A stretch of DNA of 64,000 bases, taken from contig NZ_FOQF01000014.1 in assembly GCF_900113655.1 (NCBI RefSeq), positions 18,476-82,475 of the forward strand, given 5' to 3'. Of the stretch, positions 36,484-44,155 are shown one piece after another. The stretch's first letter is position 1, and each line of letters starts with the position of its first letter. Made by a program: the position numbers and the translations under genes. The stretch is from Pseudobutyrivibrio sp. OR37 (GTDB lineage Bacteria; Bacillota; Clostridia; Lachnospirales; Lachnospiraceae). The notes beneath the pieces were generated by a model. It did no database searches, was not told the DNA's origin, and saw nothing but the letters and a program-made list of their open reading frames with translations.

Positions 36484-36678
36484 ATGAGAGGTTTTATCAT
36501 GGAATCAAATAACACAATTAAATATAATAAGCCTAATATCGGTGCATTACCTATGGATGCAGGCAGAGATATTTTTAAAATTATAATGAATACCCCAAAG
36601 CCTAATCATGAAAAGTTGAAAAGAGAAGCAGATGAATTAGAAAAAAAGATTTTCGCTTCAATAGGGTATGAGAAATAG
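36484..36678 (+). CDS. Small protein of unknown function upstream of a GNAT gene (possible antitoxin)
   Basis: A 64-residue protein. ATG at 36484 follows GAAGGAGG at 9 nt; a second in-frame ATG lies at 36499. The N-terminal part is polar (SNNTIKYNKPN), and the C-terminal half is a charged helix (KLKREADELEKKIFASIG). It overlaps the acetyltransferase-like gene by 11 nt, the arrangement of many antitoxin-toxin pairs. No ribbon-helix-helix or HTH motif is evident, so the antitoxin idea rests on layout alone. Confidence 0.6.
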   Translation: MRGFIMESNNTIKYNKPNIGALPMDAGRDIFKIIMNTPKPNHEKLKREADELEKKIFASIGYEK

Positions 36679-37252
36679 GAAAATTGTTGCTGAATCAAAG
36701 CACCTTTATTGTACACATATTTCTGATAATGACATTGAACCTATAATGAACTTTCGTGTAATCAAGGAAGAAGGTTCAGGAGTAGAAAAATTTATTAATT
36801 ATTATTCTTTTATACACGAAGATGAATTATTAGATAGATCTTATCTGGTTTGGATGAAAGAAACTGATGAGTTGGTTGCTTTCTTTTCTTTAAGAGCAGG
36901 ATTTGTTGCTAGAAATAATATGTATGAGCATGAGGATTCTTTTGATTCTCTGCCAGGAATAGAAATATCTAATTTTGCTATAAATAAAGCATTTAGAGAA
37001 AAATATCCTACTACCAAAGGCATAGGTAAAGTAATATTTGAAAGTATTATTAAGCCAATAATCAAGCAGGCCTCGGAAATTGTAGGAATACGTATGATAT
37101 ATATTTTTGCATTACCAATTGAAAAGTTGATTGGTTATTATAATGATAAGCTTGAATTTTCAAGATTGCACGAAATTGAAGAAGAAAAGATGCATAATCG
37201 CATTAGACCTGAATATGATAAGGACTGTATTTTTATGTACCAAAGAATTTAA
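36668..37252 (+). CDS. GNAT-like acetyltransferase
   Basis: A 194-residue protein with the general GNAT plan: the beta strand SYLVWMKETDELVAFFSLR, then IEISNFAINKAFREKY, a Gly-containing turn TTKGIGKVIFESIIKPI where CoA would bind, and IFALPIEKLIGYYNDKLEF near the end. The acceptor is unknown. It overlaps the 64-residue gene and has a poor ribosome binding site of its own, so it is translationally coupled. Related pairs occur as mobile modules in clostridia; toxicity by aminoacyl-tRNA acetylation, as in AtaT/TacT, is possible but unproven. Confidence 0.65.
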   Translation: MRNRKIVAESKHLYCTHISDNDIEPIMNFRVIKEEGSGVEKFINYYSFIHEDELLDRSYLVWMKETDELVAFFSLRAGFVARNNMYEHEDSFDSLPGIEISNFAINKAFREKYPTTKGIGKVIFESIIKPIIKQASEIVGIRMIYIFALPIEKLIGYYNDKLEFSRLHEIEEEKMHNRIRPEYDKDCIFMYQRI

Positions 37253-37318
37253 AACATTCGTCTAATGAGCCTGTAGGTAACAGGCGGACTTCGGTAGGAT
37301 TGGATTATGGGTAAATAT

Positions 37319-37347
37319 TTGCTTTTGTAGATACAGTAGGTTATAAT
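37319..37347 (+). promoter_or_regulatory. Promoter of the small membrane protein / DUF4422 operon
   Basis: TTGCTT, 17 nt, TATAAT, 30 nt before the ATG at 37377. A CCTGT/ACAGG hairpin lies about 40 nt upstream. Confidence 0.6.
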
Positions 37348-37376
37348 TTAGATAGTTGTGAGAAGGAGGGTTTACT

Positions 37377-37514
37377 ATGACTGAGGGCGGTTTTTTAATT
37401 TTCTTTTTTGCATTAATTTTATTAGTTGTCATCATAGCTGTTATCGCAGTTGTGTCTGCGGTTTCAGGAGCAGCGGCAGCGATTGCCGATGAAGAAGATG
37501 GCGAAGAGGATTAA
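37377..37514 (+). CDS. Small single-pass membrane protein with acidic tail
   Basis: A 45-residue protein preceded by a strong AGAAGGAGGG site. It has a short polar start (MTEGG), a long hydrophobic helix of about 30 residues, and the acidic end IADEEDGEED. No homologue is recognised. It is 6 nt before the DUF4422 gene, whose TTG start probably depends on coupling. Coding potential is supported by the ribosome binding site, the promoter and the clean helix; function unknown. Confidence 0.7.
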   Translation: MTEGGFLIFFFALILLVVIIAVIAVVSAVSGAAAAIADEEDGEED

Positions 37515-37520
37515 CTAGTT

Positions 37521-38345
37521 TTGGATATAAAAATCTTTATAGCGGCTCACAAAGCTTGCTTGCTTCCGGAGCAGGATTGCTATGTGCCAATTCATGTGGG
37601 AGCAAAAGGTAAAGACAGTATTTCATATAAAGAATGCGGGATTAATAAAGAGGGAGCCCTGGTAAGAGATGATGCAGGCATCAATATCTCTGAAAAGAAC
37701 CCTTACTATTGTGAGCTTACAGCTACTTATTACATCTGGAAAAACGTTACGGCGGATGTAGTTGGTTTGTGCCACTACAGACGCTATTTTTCTTCTAAGA
37801 AGAATATAGGCGATGATAATCAGCCATTTAAAAATATCCTGTCAGCAGATGAAATCAGCTGCTTGATGAAGGATAACGATATAGTGGTTCCAAAGACTAA
37901 TAAATACTTTATTGAGACTTTGTACAGCCACTATTCACACACACTGGATGGAAGTCATCTGGATATTGCCAGGGAAGTTATGGCTCAGTTGTATCCACAG
38001 GATTTGAAATATTTAGATGCCATCTATTCTAAAACAAACGGCAGCATGTACAATATGTGCATCATGAAAAAGGAAATGTTTGACGCGTACTGCGAGTGGA
38101 TGTTCAATCTGCTTGCCGGTGTGGAGGAAAGGATTGATGTATCCCACCTGTCAGCATTCCAGGCCAGACTGTTTGGTCGTGTGTCTGAGATTCTTATGAA
38201 TGTCTGGATTTTAAAGGCTACCAACGAAGGTCACAGTGTTGCAGAAGTGTCTGCCGCATACACAGAAAAAATCAATTGGGTTAAGAAGGGCGTGTGGTTC
38301 CTTCAGGCCAAATTTTTCGGAAAAAAGTATACCAAAAGTGCATAA
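37521..38345 (+). CDS. DUF4422 protein (putative capsule glycosyltransferase)
   Basis: A 274-residue protein starting at TTG. It matches the DUF4422 family by KIFIAAHKACLLP, NPYYCELTATYYIWKN, VGLCHYRRYF and the C-terminal QARLFGRVSEILMNVWI. Members sit in capsule loci and are believed to be glycosyltransferases, but the reaction is unproven. No membrane helix. It is followed by a strong terminator and stands outside the two main polysaccharide loci. Confidence 0.82.
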   Translation: MDIKIFIAAHKACLLPEQDCYVPIHVGAKGKDSISYKECGINKEGALVRDDAGINISEKNPYYCELTATYYIWKNVTADVVGLCHYRRYFSSKKNIGDDNQPFKNILSADEISCLMKDNDIVVPKTNKYFIETLYSHYSHTLDGSHLDIAREVMAQLYPQDLKYLDAIYSKTNGSMYNMCIMKKEMFDAYCEWMFNLLAGVEERIDVSHLSAFQARLFGRVSEILMNVWILKATNEGHSVAEVSAAYTEKINWVKKGVWFLQAKFFGKKYTKSA

Positions 38346-38355
38346 AAAAATATAC

Positions 38356-38398
38356 AAAGCCATGGCTAGAAAATTGTTAGCAATGGCTTTTTTTTATA
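38356..38398 (+). terminator. Terminator after DUF4422 gene
   Basis: AAGCCAT-GGCTA pairs with TAGCA-ATGGCTT through a slightly bulged stem, then TTTTTTTT. Confidence 0.85.
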
Positions 38399-38453
38399 GA
38401 CTATTAATGTTAAAATACAAAGTCGTAAAAAATGAGGAAGAGATTATAAATAT

Positions 38454-39272
38454 ATGATAAAAAGAAAAAGTAAGTTAAGAATTATTGGTTTAATACTTTT
38501 GGTTTTATTAATATTAATTCTTGTAGGTTTTGTTAGCCCGCTTAGGACTACAAGATATAATTTGAAGCTGGATGATTTGCCAGAGGAAATGGATGGATAC
38601 AGAATTGTTCAGATTACAGATTTCCACTGCAAAGAATTTGGCGACCATGAAGAAGATTTAATCAAGCTGGTGGCAAGAGCTAAGCCAGATGTTATTTTCC
38701 TGACAGGAGATATCGTGGATGAAAAGCATACAACAGAAAATGCTGAGGATCTTTTGGCTGGAATTACTGAACTGGCGCCAGTGTACTATGTAACAGGTAA
38801 TCATGAGTATTACCCAGGTGCGCCTTATTTTGAATTTAGGGAATTATGTGACAAGTATGGTGTTGTAATGCTTGAAAATGAAACTGCAGAAGTTGAGTTT
38901 AATGGTACAAGCTATATGCTTACAGGACTTGATTTTGTTGATTCTACAGTACACATGAAAGATGTCATTGGCTACGCCAATACAAATTATTTCAATATAT
39001 TACTGTATCACGATTCATCAAAATTCAATTATCTATCGGAATATGGATATGATTTGGAATTTGCAGGTCATGGACATGGAGGCTTGATCCGCCTTCCAAT
39101 TGTTGGCGGATTGTTGGGGCCAGACTATCGTTTGTTCCCTAAATATGATTATGGTGTGTACCATGAGAAGAATGCCACTATGATAGCAAGCTCGGGCTTG
39201 GGCGACGCTAGAGTGCCTAGATGGAACAATCCTAGAGAAATAGTGCTGGTTACATTACATAAAAAGAAATAG
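38454..39272 (+). CDS. Membrane-anchored metallophosphoesterase (YkuE/YaeI-like)
   Basis: A 272-residue protein with one N-terminal membrane helix (about 10-28) and a calcineurin-like domain whose metal ligands are visible: ITDFHC, LTGDIVD, VTGNHEY and the final GHGHGG. Homologues act at the outer membrane face on UDP-diacylglucosamine-like or other phosphoesters; the substrate here is unknown. The start follows GAGGAAGAG. Single gene between two terminators. Confidence 0.88.
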   Translation: MIKRKSKLRIIGLILLVLLILILVGFVSPLRTTRYNLKLDDLPEEMDGYRIVQITDFHCKEFGDHEEDLIKLVARAKPDVIFLTGDIVDEKHTTENAEDLLAGITELAPVYYVTGNHEYYPGAPYFEFRELCDKYGVVMLENETAEVEFNGTSYMLTGLDFVDSTVHMKDVIGYANTNYFNILLYHDSSKFNYLSEYGYDLEFAGHGHGGLIRLPIVGGLLGPDYRLFPKYDYGVYHEKNATMIASSGLGDARVPRWNNPREIVLVTLHKKK

Positions 39273-39286
39273 TTGAAAATGGGCAA

Positions 39287-39316
39287 GGGCACACCGCAAG
39301 GTGTGCCCTATTTTTA
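39287..39316 (+). terminator. Terminator with GGCACACC hairpin, copy 1
   Basis: GGGCACACC-GCAA-GGTGTGCCC followed by TATTTTT. The same GGCACACC/GGTGTGCC stem ends units at 40587, 43104 and 44156. Confidence 0.85.
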
Positions 39317-39325
39317 AGGAGGATT

Positions 39326-39425
39326 GCGAAAGGTTGCACCTGAAGATGTTGTATTGCGAAAGGATGCGAAAGGTTGCACCTGAAGATGTTGTATTGTGAA
39401 AGGATACGAAAGGTTGCACCTCAAA
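39326..39425 (+). repeat. 40-bp tandem repeat (2.5 units) carrying an operator-like palindrome
   Basis: Units begin at 39326, 39366 and 39406. The first two are nearly identical over 40 bp, and the third matches for about 17 bp. Each contains AGGTTGCACCT (AGGT-TGC-ACCT palindrome) at 39331, 39371 and 39411. The exact 40-bp spacing, close to four helical turns, puts all three on one DNA face. The third overlaps the -35 element of the next gene. Confidence 0.85.
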
Positions 39426-39442
39426 AAGAATGTTGCTATAAT
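39414..39442 (+). promoter_or_regulatory. Promoter of the ATPase gene, embedded in the repeat array
   Basis: TTGCAC, 17 nt, TATAAT, 22 nt before the ATG at 39465. The -35 is part of the third AGGTTGCACCT palindrome, so a protein bound there would block RNA polymerase. Confidence 0.7.
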
Positions 39443-39464
39443 TTAGGTAACGGAGGTATGAAGA

Positions 39465-40571
39465 ATGCAAAATCCTTTTACACATGCTTTTGGAGCGCAG
39501 CCTAATAAATATATTTCAACAAATCTAGAAGAATCTATATTTGATAATTTTAGTTATCCGAACCCATCAGAAAAATGCTACATAATCACAGGTGTCAGGG
39601 GATCTGGAAAAACAGTTATGATGTCTTCAATAACCAGAAGACTCATGGAAAGTGAAGACTGGGTGGTATGCAATTTGGTGCTGGGTGATGATATATTAAA
39701 TCAATTTGCCGCATCCCTAGCTGAAAATCCAATTTGTGCAAAGCATTTTTTGAAAGCATCAAATATTTCATTTTCAATGCTAGGTTTAGCCGCAGGCATT
39801 GAATATGACAAGGAAAAAGTTTTTGATATACATATTCTAATCGGAAAACTTGTAGAGACATTAGCGCAGGCTGGAAAAAAGGTTATGATTACACTTGATG
39901 ATATTTATGTATGTGATGGAATGATAGCCTTTGCCCAAGAGTTTCAGCATCTGATAATCGATCATAGAAACCTTCCTGTGTATTTAATTATGACAGGTTT
40001 ATACCAAAACTATAGAGAATTAACAGATGTGAAGAATGCTAAACTAAAGGGTTGTACATTCCTTACAAGAACATTAGATAGAGAAATTCCTCCACTAGAT
40101 GATAGCCAAATGGCAGTATCATATTTTAATACTTTTGGAATTGACGAAAAGGAAGCTATTAAGCTTGCAAAGATGACAAAGGGATATGCATTTGCTTATC
40201 AGTTACTAGGATACTGGTATTTTGAAAAATATGTAAATAAAAATGATGAGGTTCGCGATGTTGAGGTTGAATATAGAAGTGAGCTGATTAAGTATACATA
40301 TAATAAATTATGGAGTGAACTTTCAGAAAAAGATAAAGATATAGTTTTTGTCTTGGTAGAGCTTGGCGCAGATGAGAAGCAAGTGAAACGAGCAGAAGTG
40401 ATTAACTATATGAATGAAAGTGGAAATGAAATTACATCTTCCACATTTAATAAGTATCGCGAGAGACTTCTGGGAAAGGGAATAATATCCACTTCGGAAA
40501 ATCGAGATGGATACATTTGGCTTCCGCTACCACAGTTTGGAAATTTTGTAAGACTTTATCATATGGATTAA
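39465..40571 (+). CDS. P-loop ATPase with C-terminal winged-helix-like region
   Basis: A 368-residue protein of the AAA/STAND-like archaeal-ATPase group. It has the Walker A motif GVRGSGKT near residues 42-49, Walker B VMITLDDI, a sensor-like VYLIMTGLY, and a C-terminal part (EVINYMNESG, STFNKYRERLLGKG) resembling a winged helix. GGAGG lies 8 nt before the ATG. It is the single gene behind the iterated operator-like repeats and ends at a terminator. Related ATPases occur in mobile and stress loci; no specific function can be given. Confidence 0.7.
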   Translation: MQNPFTHAFGAQPNKYISTNLEESIFDNFSYPNPSEKCYIITGVRGSGKTVMMSSITRRLMESEDWVVCNLVLGDDILNQFAASLAENPICAKHFLKASNISFSMLGLAAGIEYDKEKVFDIHILIGKLVETLAQAGKKVMITLDDIYVCDGMIAFAQEFQHLIIDHRNLPVYLIMTGLYQNYRELTDVKNAKLKGCTFLTRTLDREIPPLDDSQMAVSYFNTFGIDEKEAIKLAKMTKGYAFAYQLLGYWYFEKYVNKNDEVRDVEVEYRSELIKYTYNKLWSELSEKDKDIVFVLVELGADEKQVKRAEVINYMNESGNEITSSTFNKYRERLLGKGIISTSENRDGYIWLPLPQFGNFVRLYHMD

Positions 40572-40586
40572 AAGTAGCATGTACAG

Positions 40587-40612
40587 GGCACACCGGAGGG
40601 TGTGCCTTATTT
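40587..40612 (+). terminator. Terminator with GGCACACC hairpin, copy 2
   Basis: GGCACACC-GGAG-GGTGTGCC followed by TTATTTTATT. Confidence 0.8.
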
Positions 40613-40760
40613 TATTGGATAATCAAAGGTTATAGAGGAAAAAAGATAGATATATACATCTAACTGAGGAAAAGTCACACTTGGGAGTTGAAATTCGGAT
40701 ATAAATCTATATAATTAATTATGAAAGAGTTAATTGGATAGAATATGTGAGGTAGATAAT

Positions 40761-42020
40761 ATGTTGATACAGTTTAATTTTAAAAACTATAAATCGTTTA
40801 GAGATGACGCAACACTTGATTTATCTGCTGCAAAAATGACAGAGTTTTCAGATAGAGTTATTCAGGTAGGTAATGAGAAAATCTTGTCTGTAGCAGCTAT
40901 ATATGGCGCCAATGCTAGCGGTAAATCAAATGTATACAGTGCATTCGAATATATGACAGATTACGTAACAAATTCCTTTAAGTATGGTGATGAGGAAGAT
41001 GATTATCATGATTATAGACCAACGCCATTTTTGTTTGATAGTCACTCTGAAAATGATGAATCTTCTTTTGAAGTATATTTTACACTTCCAGGTGATCAAT
41101 CTGGTAGAACATATAATTATGGGTTTTGTATAGGAATAGATGGAGTTACAGAAGAATGGTTAAATGTTAAGGCCAAGAGTGCAAGAAAGTATACTACGGT
41201 GTTTTATCGTGGGGGTGAAGATAATGAATTGGATTTAGTTGGTTTTCCAAAAGTCAGTAGAGAAAATTTAGAGGTAGCCTTAGAAAAACAAGTTCTGATA
41301 ATCTCGCTTGGAGCAAAATTAAAAATAGCGAAATGCAAGTTAATAAGAGACTGGTTTTTAGCAAATGAATTTACTGATTTTGGGGATCCGATAAAGAACT
41401 TTTTCATGTTGAGAATGTTACCAGAAGATTTTGTTGAAGATGAGCTAGTTAGAGAGAAAGTAGTAGATTATTTTTCTTCATTTGATGAGCATATAAAGGG
41501 TTTTAAAATTGAGAAAATTCCAAGTGATAAAGAAAATGAGGAGAGATTTAAACTTAGTTCATTACATAATAAAATTGATTCAGATGATATGGCAGAGATT
41601 CCTTTTGAAATGGAATCAGCTGGAACACTTAAGATGTTTGCTCTATACCCAGAATTGCAAGAAGTTTTAAAAAAAGGTAGTGTCTTTTTTATTGATGAAT
41701 TAAATGCAAGATTACATCCATTACTTGTTAGGAACTTTGTGCTTACATTTTTGAATCCAGAAATTAATGTTAACCATGCACAACTTATATTTACTACGCA
41801 TGATACATGGCAACTGTCTAACCAATTATTACGAAGAGATGAAATATGGTTTACGGAAAAAGATGCCAATGGTGTTTCTTCGTTATATTCACTAGCAGAT
41901 TTTGTTGATGAAGATGGAACAAGAATACGTAAAGATGAAAATTATGAAAAAAACTATTTAATTGGAAAATATGGTGCCATTCCTTCTTTAAAGAGTTTCG
42001 CGCTATTAGAGGAGGTATAG
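40761..42020 (+). CDS. RloA/AbiLi-like AAA ATPase, putative phage-defence protein
   Basis: A 419-residue ABC/OLD-type ATPase (AAA_15/21 group). N-terminal MLIQFNFKNYKSF leads to the Walker A motif GANASGKSN. The C-terminal half has FIDELNARLHPLL as Walker B with the catalytic Glu and TTHDTWQLSN as the H-loop. The ATG at 40761 matches the family's start. It overlaps in function with the RloB gene 2 nt downstream; RloA-RloB pairs lie near restriction loci and form the AbiL abortive-infection system of lactococci. No restriction genes are seen in this window. Confidence 0.82.
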   Translation: MLIQFNFKNYKSFRDDATLDLSAAKMTEFSDRVIQVGNEKILSVAAIYGANASGKSNVYSAFEYMTDYVTNSFKYGDEEDDYHDYRPTPFLFDSHSENDESSFEVYFTLPGDQSGRTYNYGFCIGIDGVTEEWLNVKAKSARKYTTVFYRGGEDNELDLVGFPKVSRENLEVALEKQVLIISLGAKLKIAKCKLIRDWFLANEFTDFGDPIKNFFMLRMLPEDFVEDELVREKVVDYFSSFDEHIKGFKIEKIPSDKENEERFKLSSLHNKIDSDDMAEIPFEMESAGTLKMFALYPELQEVLKKGSVFFIDELNARLHPLLVRNFVLTFLNPEINVNHAQLIFTTHDTWQLSNQLLRRDEIWFTEKDANGVSSLYSLADFVDEDGTRIRKDENYEKNYLIGKYGAIPSLKSFALLEEV

Positions 42021-42021
42021 T

Positions 42022-42678
42022 ATGGCAAGAAAAGATAGAACAGGAGAACGAAAAAGTCGTTCTAATAAGCGTAACATGCGTGTCCCTGAGTTAGGGTATT
42101 ATTTAATAGCAACAGATACAAAGGGAACAGAACGATGTTTTTTTAGCGGGCTACAAAGTGCTTTGCCAGATGAAATCAAGAATAGAATAGTAATTAAGGT
42201 TGTCGAAACAAAGACACATTCCCTAATTGATAAGTGCTTGGAGTATTGTTCGTATGATGCACAGTATCGTAGTCCATGGATCGTTTTTGATAGAGATGAA
42301 GTTCAGGGATTTGATGAAATAATATTGGAAGCAGAAAAAAAGGGGATTAGAGTAGGGTGGTCGAATCCTTGCTTTGAAATTTGGATGTACGCATATTTTG
42401 GTGAGATGCCAGCAATACAAGAATCGTGGACTTGTTGCAGTGAATTTGGAAGAGTGTATGAGAGAAAAACAGGACAAAAATATTCAAAAGTTGATGACCA
42501 AATGTACAACAGACTCTGTGAAAAAGGAAACGAAGGGGCTGCAATAAAAATTGCTCGGCAAAAAATAGACCAATGCATTAGAGAGGGGAAATCAAGGCCA
42601 TCTGAAATGTGTCCTGCAACAACAGTGCACGAATTAGTCGGAGAGATTAAAGAGAAGGTGAATAATAATACTAAGTAG
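42022..42678 (+). CDS. RloB-family protein (AbiLii-like), probable Toprim-type nuclease partner
   Basis: A 218-residue protein with the RloB pattern: basic N-terminus, a first acidic residue in DTKGTERCFF, the VFDRDEV acidic cluster and SNPCFEIWMYAYF. These resemble Toprim-like metal sites, so it likely is the nuclease component acting with the adjacent ATPase. GAGGAGG precedes the ATG. The abortive-infection role is taken from AbiL and is not shown here. Confidence 0.82.
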   Translation: MARKDRTGERKSRSNKRNMRVPELGYYLIATDTKGTERCFFSGLQSALPDEIKNRIVIKVVETKTHSLIDKCLEYCSYDAQYRSPWIVFDRDEVQGFDEIILEAEKKGIRVGWSNPCFEIWMYAYFGEMPAIQESWTCCSEFGRVYERKTGQKYSKVDDQMYNRLCEKGNEGAAIKIARQKIDQCIREGKSRPSEMCPATTVHELVGEIKEKVNNNTK

Positions 42679-42729
42679 CGATGTTAAGCAACATAAAAAA
42701 GTGCTAGGCGTTTCATTAAAGAATAGCTT

Positions 42730-43083
42730 ATGCTGTATAATGGGGATAAGCAGAAGGCTATACAAGCAACTATTAGCATCTGTATTGAACAAGGAAAATT
42801 ATTAAGATACCTTTCTGAACACAGGAGGGAGGTTGAAGACTATATGTTTGCATTATTAAGTGATGAAGAATTAAAAGAAGCCTACGGAGATTATAGGGAG
42901 AGCATTGGAGAAGAACGAGGAATAGAAAAAGGAATAGAAAAAGGAATAGAAAAAGGAATAGAAAAAGCTATGCTAATGGTTATTGAAAAGCTAATAAAAA
43001 ACAAAGGCTTTTCAATTGAGGAAGCTTTGGAAGCGCTGGATATTCCAGAAGAAAAAAAGGAAGAATATAGAGCATTATTATAA
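42730..43083 (+). pseudogene. C-terminal remnant of an Rpn-type PD-(D/E)XK nuclease, copy 1
   Basis: 117 codons matching the C-terminal tail of the Rpn/YhgA transposase-like nuclease family (ISICIEQGKLLRYLSEHRREVEDYMFALLSDEEL by parts, then a four-fold GIEK repeat coded by a 12-bp tandem repeat, and the IEEALEALDIPEEKKEEY end). Full-length members have about 300 residues with a nuclease core that is absent here. A start at 42730 is possible but has no ribosome binding site. The tail could still be made as a stand-alone protein, as internal translation of rpn genes is known to occur. Confidence 0.65.
42758..42919 (+). repeat. 162-bp direct repeat, left copy
   Basis: Matches 43815-43976 with only about five differences and no gaps. 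The repeated DNA codes for the same Rpn tail segment. The two copies flank the HigB/HigA genes. Confidence 0.85.
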
Positions 43084-43103
43084 AGAGTGAACGAATTGGC
43101 CAG

Positions 43104-43126
43104 GGCACACCGAAAGGTGTGCCTTT
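43104..43126 (+). terminator. Terminator with GGCACACC hairpin, copy 3
   Basis: GGCACACC-GAAA-GGTGTGCC followed by TTTG; a short T tract makes it the weakest of the four. Confidence 0.6.
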
Positions 43127-43154
43127 GTTGACTGCGTTTTCAGATAAAATAAGG

Positions 43155-43184
43155 TTGACAAAAAAATATAAAAGATATATCTTT
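43155..43184 (+). promoter_or_regulatory. Promoter and operator of the HigBA module
   Basis: TTGACA, 17 nt, TATCTT. The -10 lies inside the perfect 14-bp palindrome AAAGATATATCTTT (43171-43184), a likely binding site for the HigA antitoxin and so for autoregulation. Confidence 0.7.
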
Positions 43185-43216
43185 AAAGCAGAAGTACTAA
43201 TGGAGAACAGAAGTAA

Positions 43217-43498
43217 ATGATAGTGGTATGGCATGATAAAGAAGCTGAGAAAATTTGGAACATGAAATTCTCAACAAAACTTCCTCATGATATTCAAAAG
43301 ACGGCGAGAAGGAAGCTTATTATGCTTAATTCAGCTGCAAGTATAAATGATTTGAGAATACCTCCATCTAATCATCTTGAGGAATTGGCAGGGAATCGGG
43401 AGGGACAGCATAGCATTAGAATTAATGATCAGTATAGAATTTGTTTTTATTGGAATAATGGAAATGTAATTGTTGAAGACATTTGTGATTATCACTAA
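43217..43498 (+). CDS. higB: HigB-family toxin (RelE/ParE superfamily)
   Basis: A 93-residue ribosome-dependent mRNA interferase of the HigB group: DLRIPPSNHLEELAG, GQHSIRINDQYRICF and the C-terminal VEDICDYH are the recognised family segments, with the conserved basic and aromatic residues near the end. The toxin gene comes first and the antitoxin 12 nt later, the normal HigBA order. It lies between direct repeats of a nuclease remnant, suggesting that the module arrived by insertion. Confidence 0.92.
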   Translation: MIVVWHDKEAEKIWNMKFSTKLPHDIQKTARRKLIMLNSAASINDLRIPPSNHLEELAGNREGQHSIRINDQYRICFYWNNGNVIVEDICDYH

Positions 43499-43510
43499 GG
43501 AGGGCTATAT

Positions 43511-43813
43511 ATGATGAGTTTAGAACCTACATCTCCAGGAGAAATTTTACGTGAAGAATTTCTTGAACCTATGAACATTACGGGATATAAACTTGCAAAG
43601 GAGGTACATATTCCTCAGTCTAGGATTAGTGATATTCTTAGTGGTAAGAGAGGAATTACAGCAGACACTGCAATGAGATTTGCAAGGTATTTTGGAACAA
43701 CGCCACAGTTTTGGCTGAATATTCAGAATCAGTATGACTTAGATATGCTTAAGGTATCGGGTAAAGTTGTAGATATCGCAGATATCAGACCTTTTAATTT
43801 GATGCAAGGATAA
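43511..43813 (+). CDS. higA: HigA-family antitoxin (XRE HTH)
   Basis: A 100-residue protein with the HigA start PTSPGEILREEFLEPM and a helix-turn-helix at about 25-60 (YKLAKEVHIPQSRISDILSGKRG), ending with the family's FGTTPQFWLNIQNQYDL. It would neutralise HigB and repress the promoter at 43155. AAGGAGGG precedes the ATG. Its stop codon is immediately followed by the second direct repeat, which marks a sharp junction. Confidence 0.94.
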   Translation: MMSLEPTSPGEILREEFLEPMNITGYKLAKEVHIPQSRISDILSGKRGITADTAMRFARYFGTTPQFWLNIQNQYDLDMLKVSGKVVDIADIRPFNLMQG

Positions 43814-44140
43814 TCTATACAAGCAACTATTAGCATCTGCATCGAACAGGGAAAATTATTAAGATACCTTTCTGAACACAGGAGGGAGGTTGAAGACTAT
43901 ATGTTTGCATTATTAAGTGATGAAGAATTAAAAGAAGCCTACGGAGATTATAGGGAGAGCATAGGAGAAGAAAGAGGTTTAAAAATAGGAGAAGAAAAAG
44001 GTGAAAAGCATGGTAAAGAGATGGGTTTACTCACGGCTATTGAGAAGCTAATGAAAAACAAGGGCTTTTCAGCTGATGAGGCTATGGAAATCTTGGATAT
44101 TCCAGAGGAAAAAAGAGAAGAATACAAAGCATTATTATAA
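43814..44140 (+). pseudogene. C-terminal remnant of an Rpn-type nuclease, copy 2
   Basis: In-frame coding begins right after the higA stop with no start codon (first internal ATG 43901) and repeats the tail of 42730-43083. The GIEK tract is replaced by a related Gly/Glu/Lys-rich tract. The last 60 codons are homologous but more diverged than the 162-bp repeat. Likely non-functional, or translated only as a roughly 79-residue tail. Confidence 0.65.
43815..43976 (+). repeat. 162-bp direct repeat, right copy
   Basis: See the left copy at 42758-42919. The abrupt start 2 nt after the higA stop codon indicates the edge of an insertion or recombination event. Confidence 0.85.
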
Positions 44141-44155
44141 AAGCTTGATAAAGCA

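Noticed and set aside
39326..39425. CRISPR array
   Set aside because: The 40-bp units are adjacent without unique spacers, only 2.5 copies exist, and no cas genes are nearby.
43155..44140. Integrated phage or conjugative element carrying HigBA and RloAB
   Set aside because: No integrase, att-like repeats beyond the nuclease tails, or structural phage genes are present between 34.6 and 44.2 kb.
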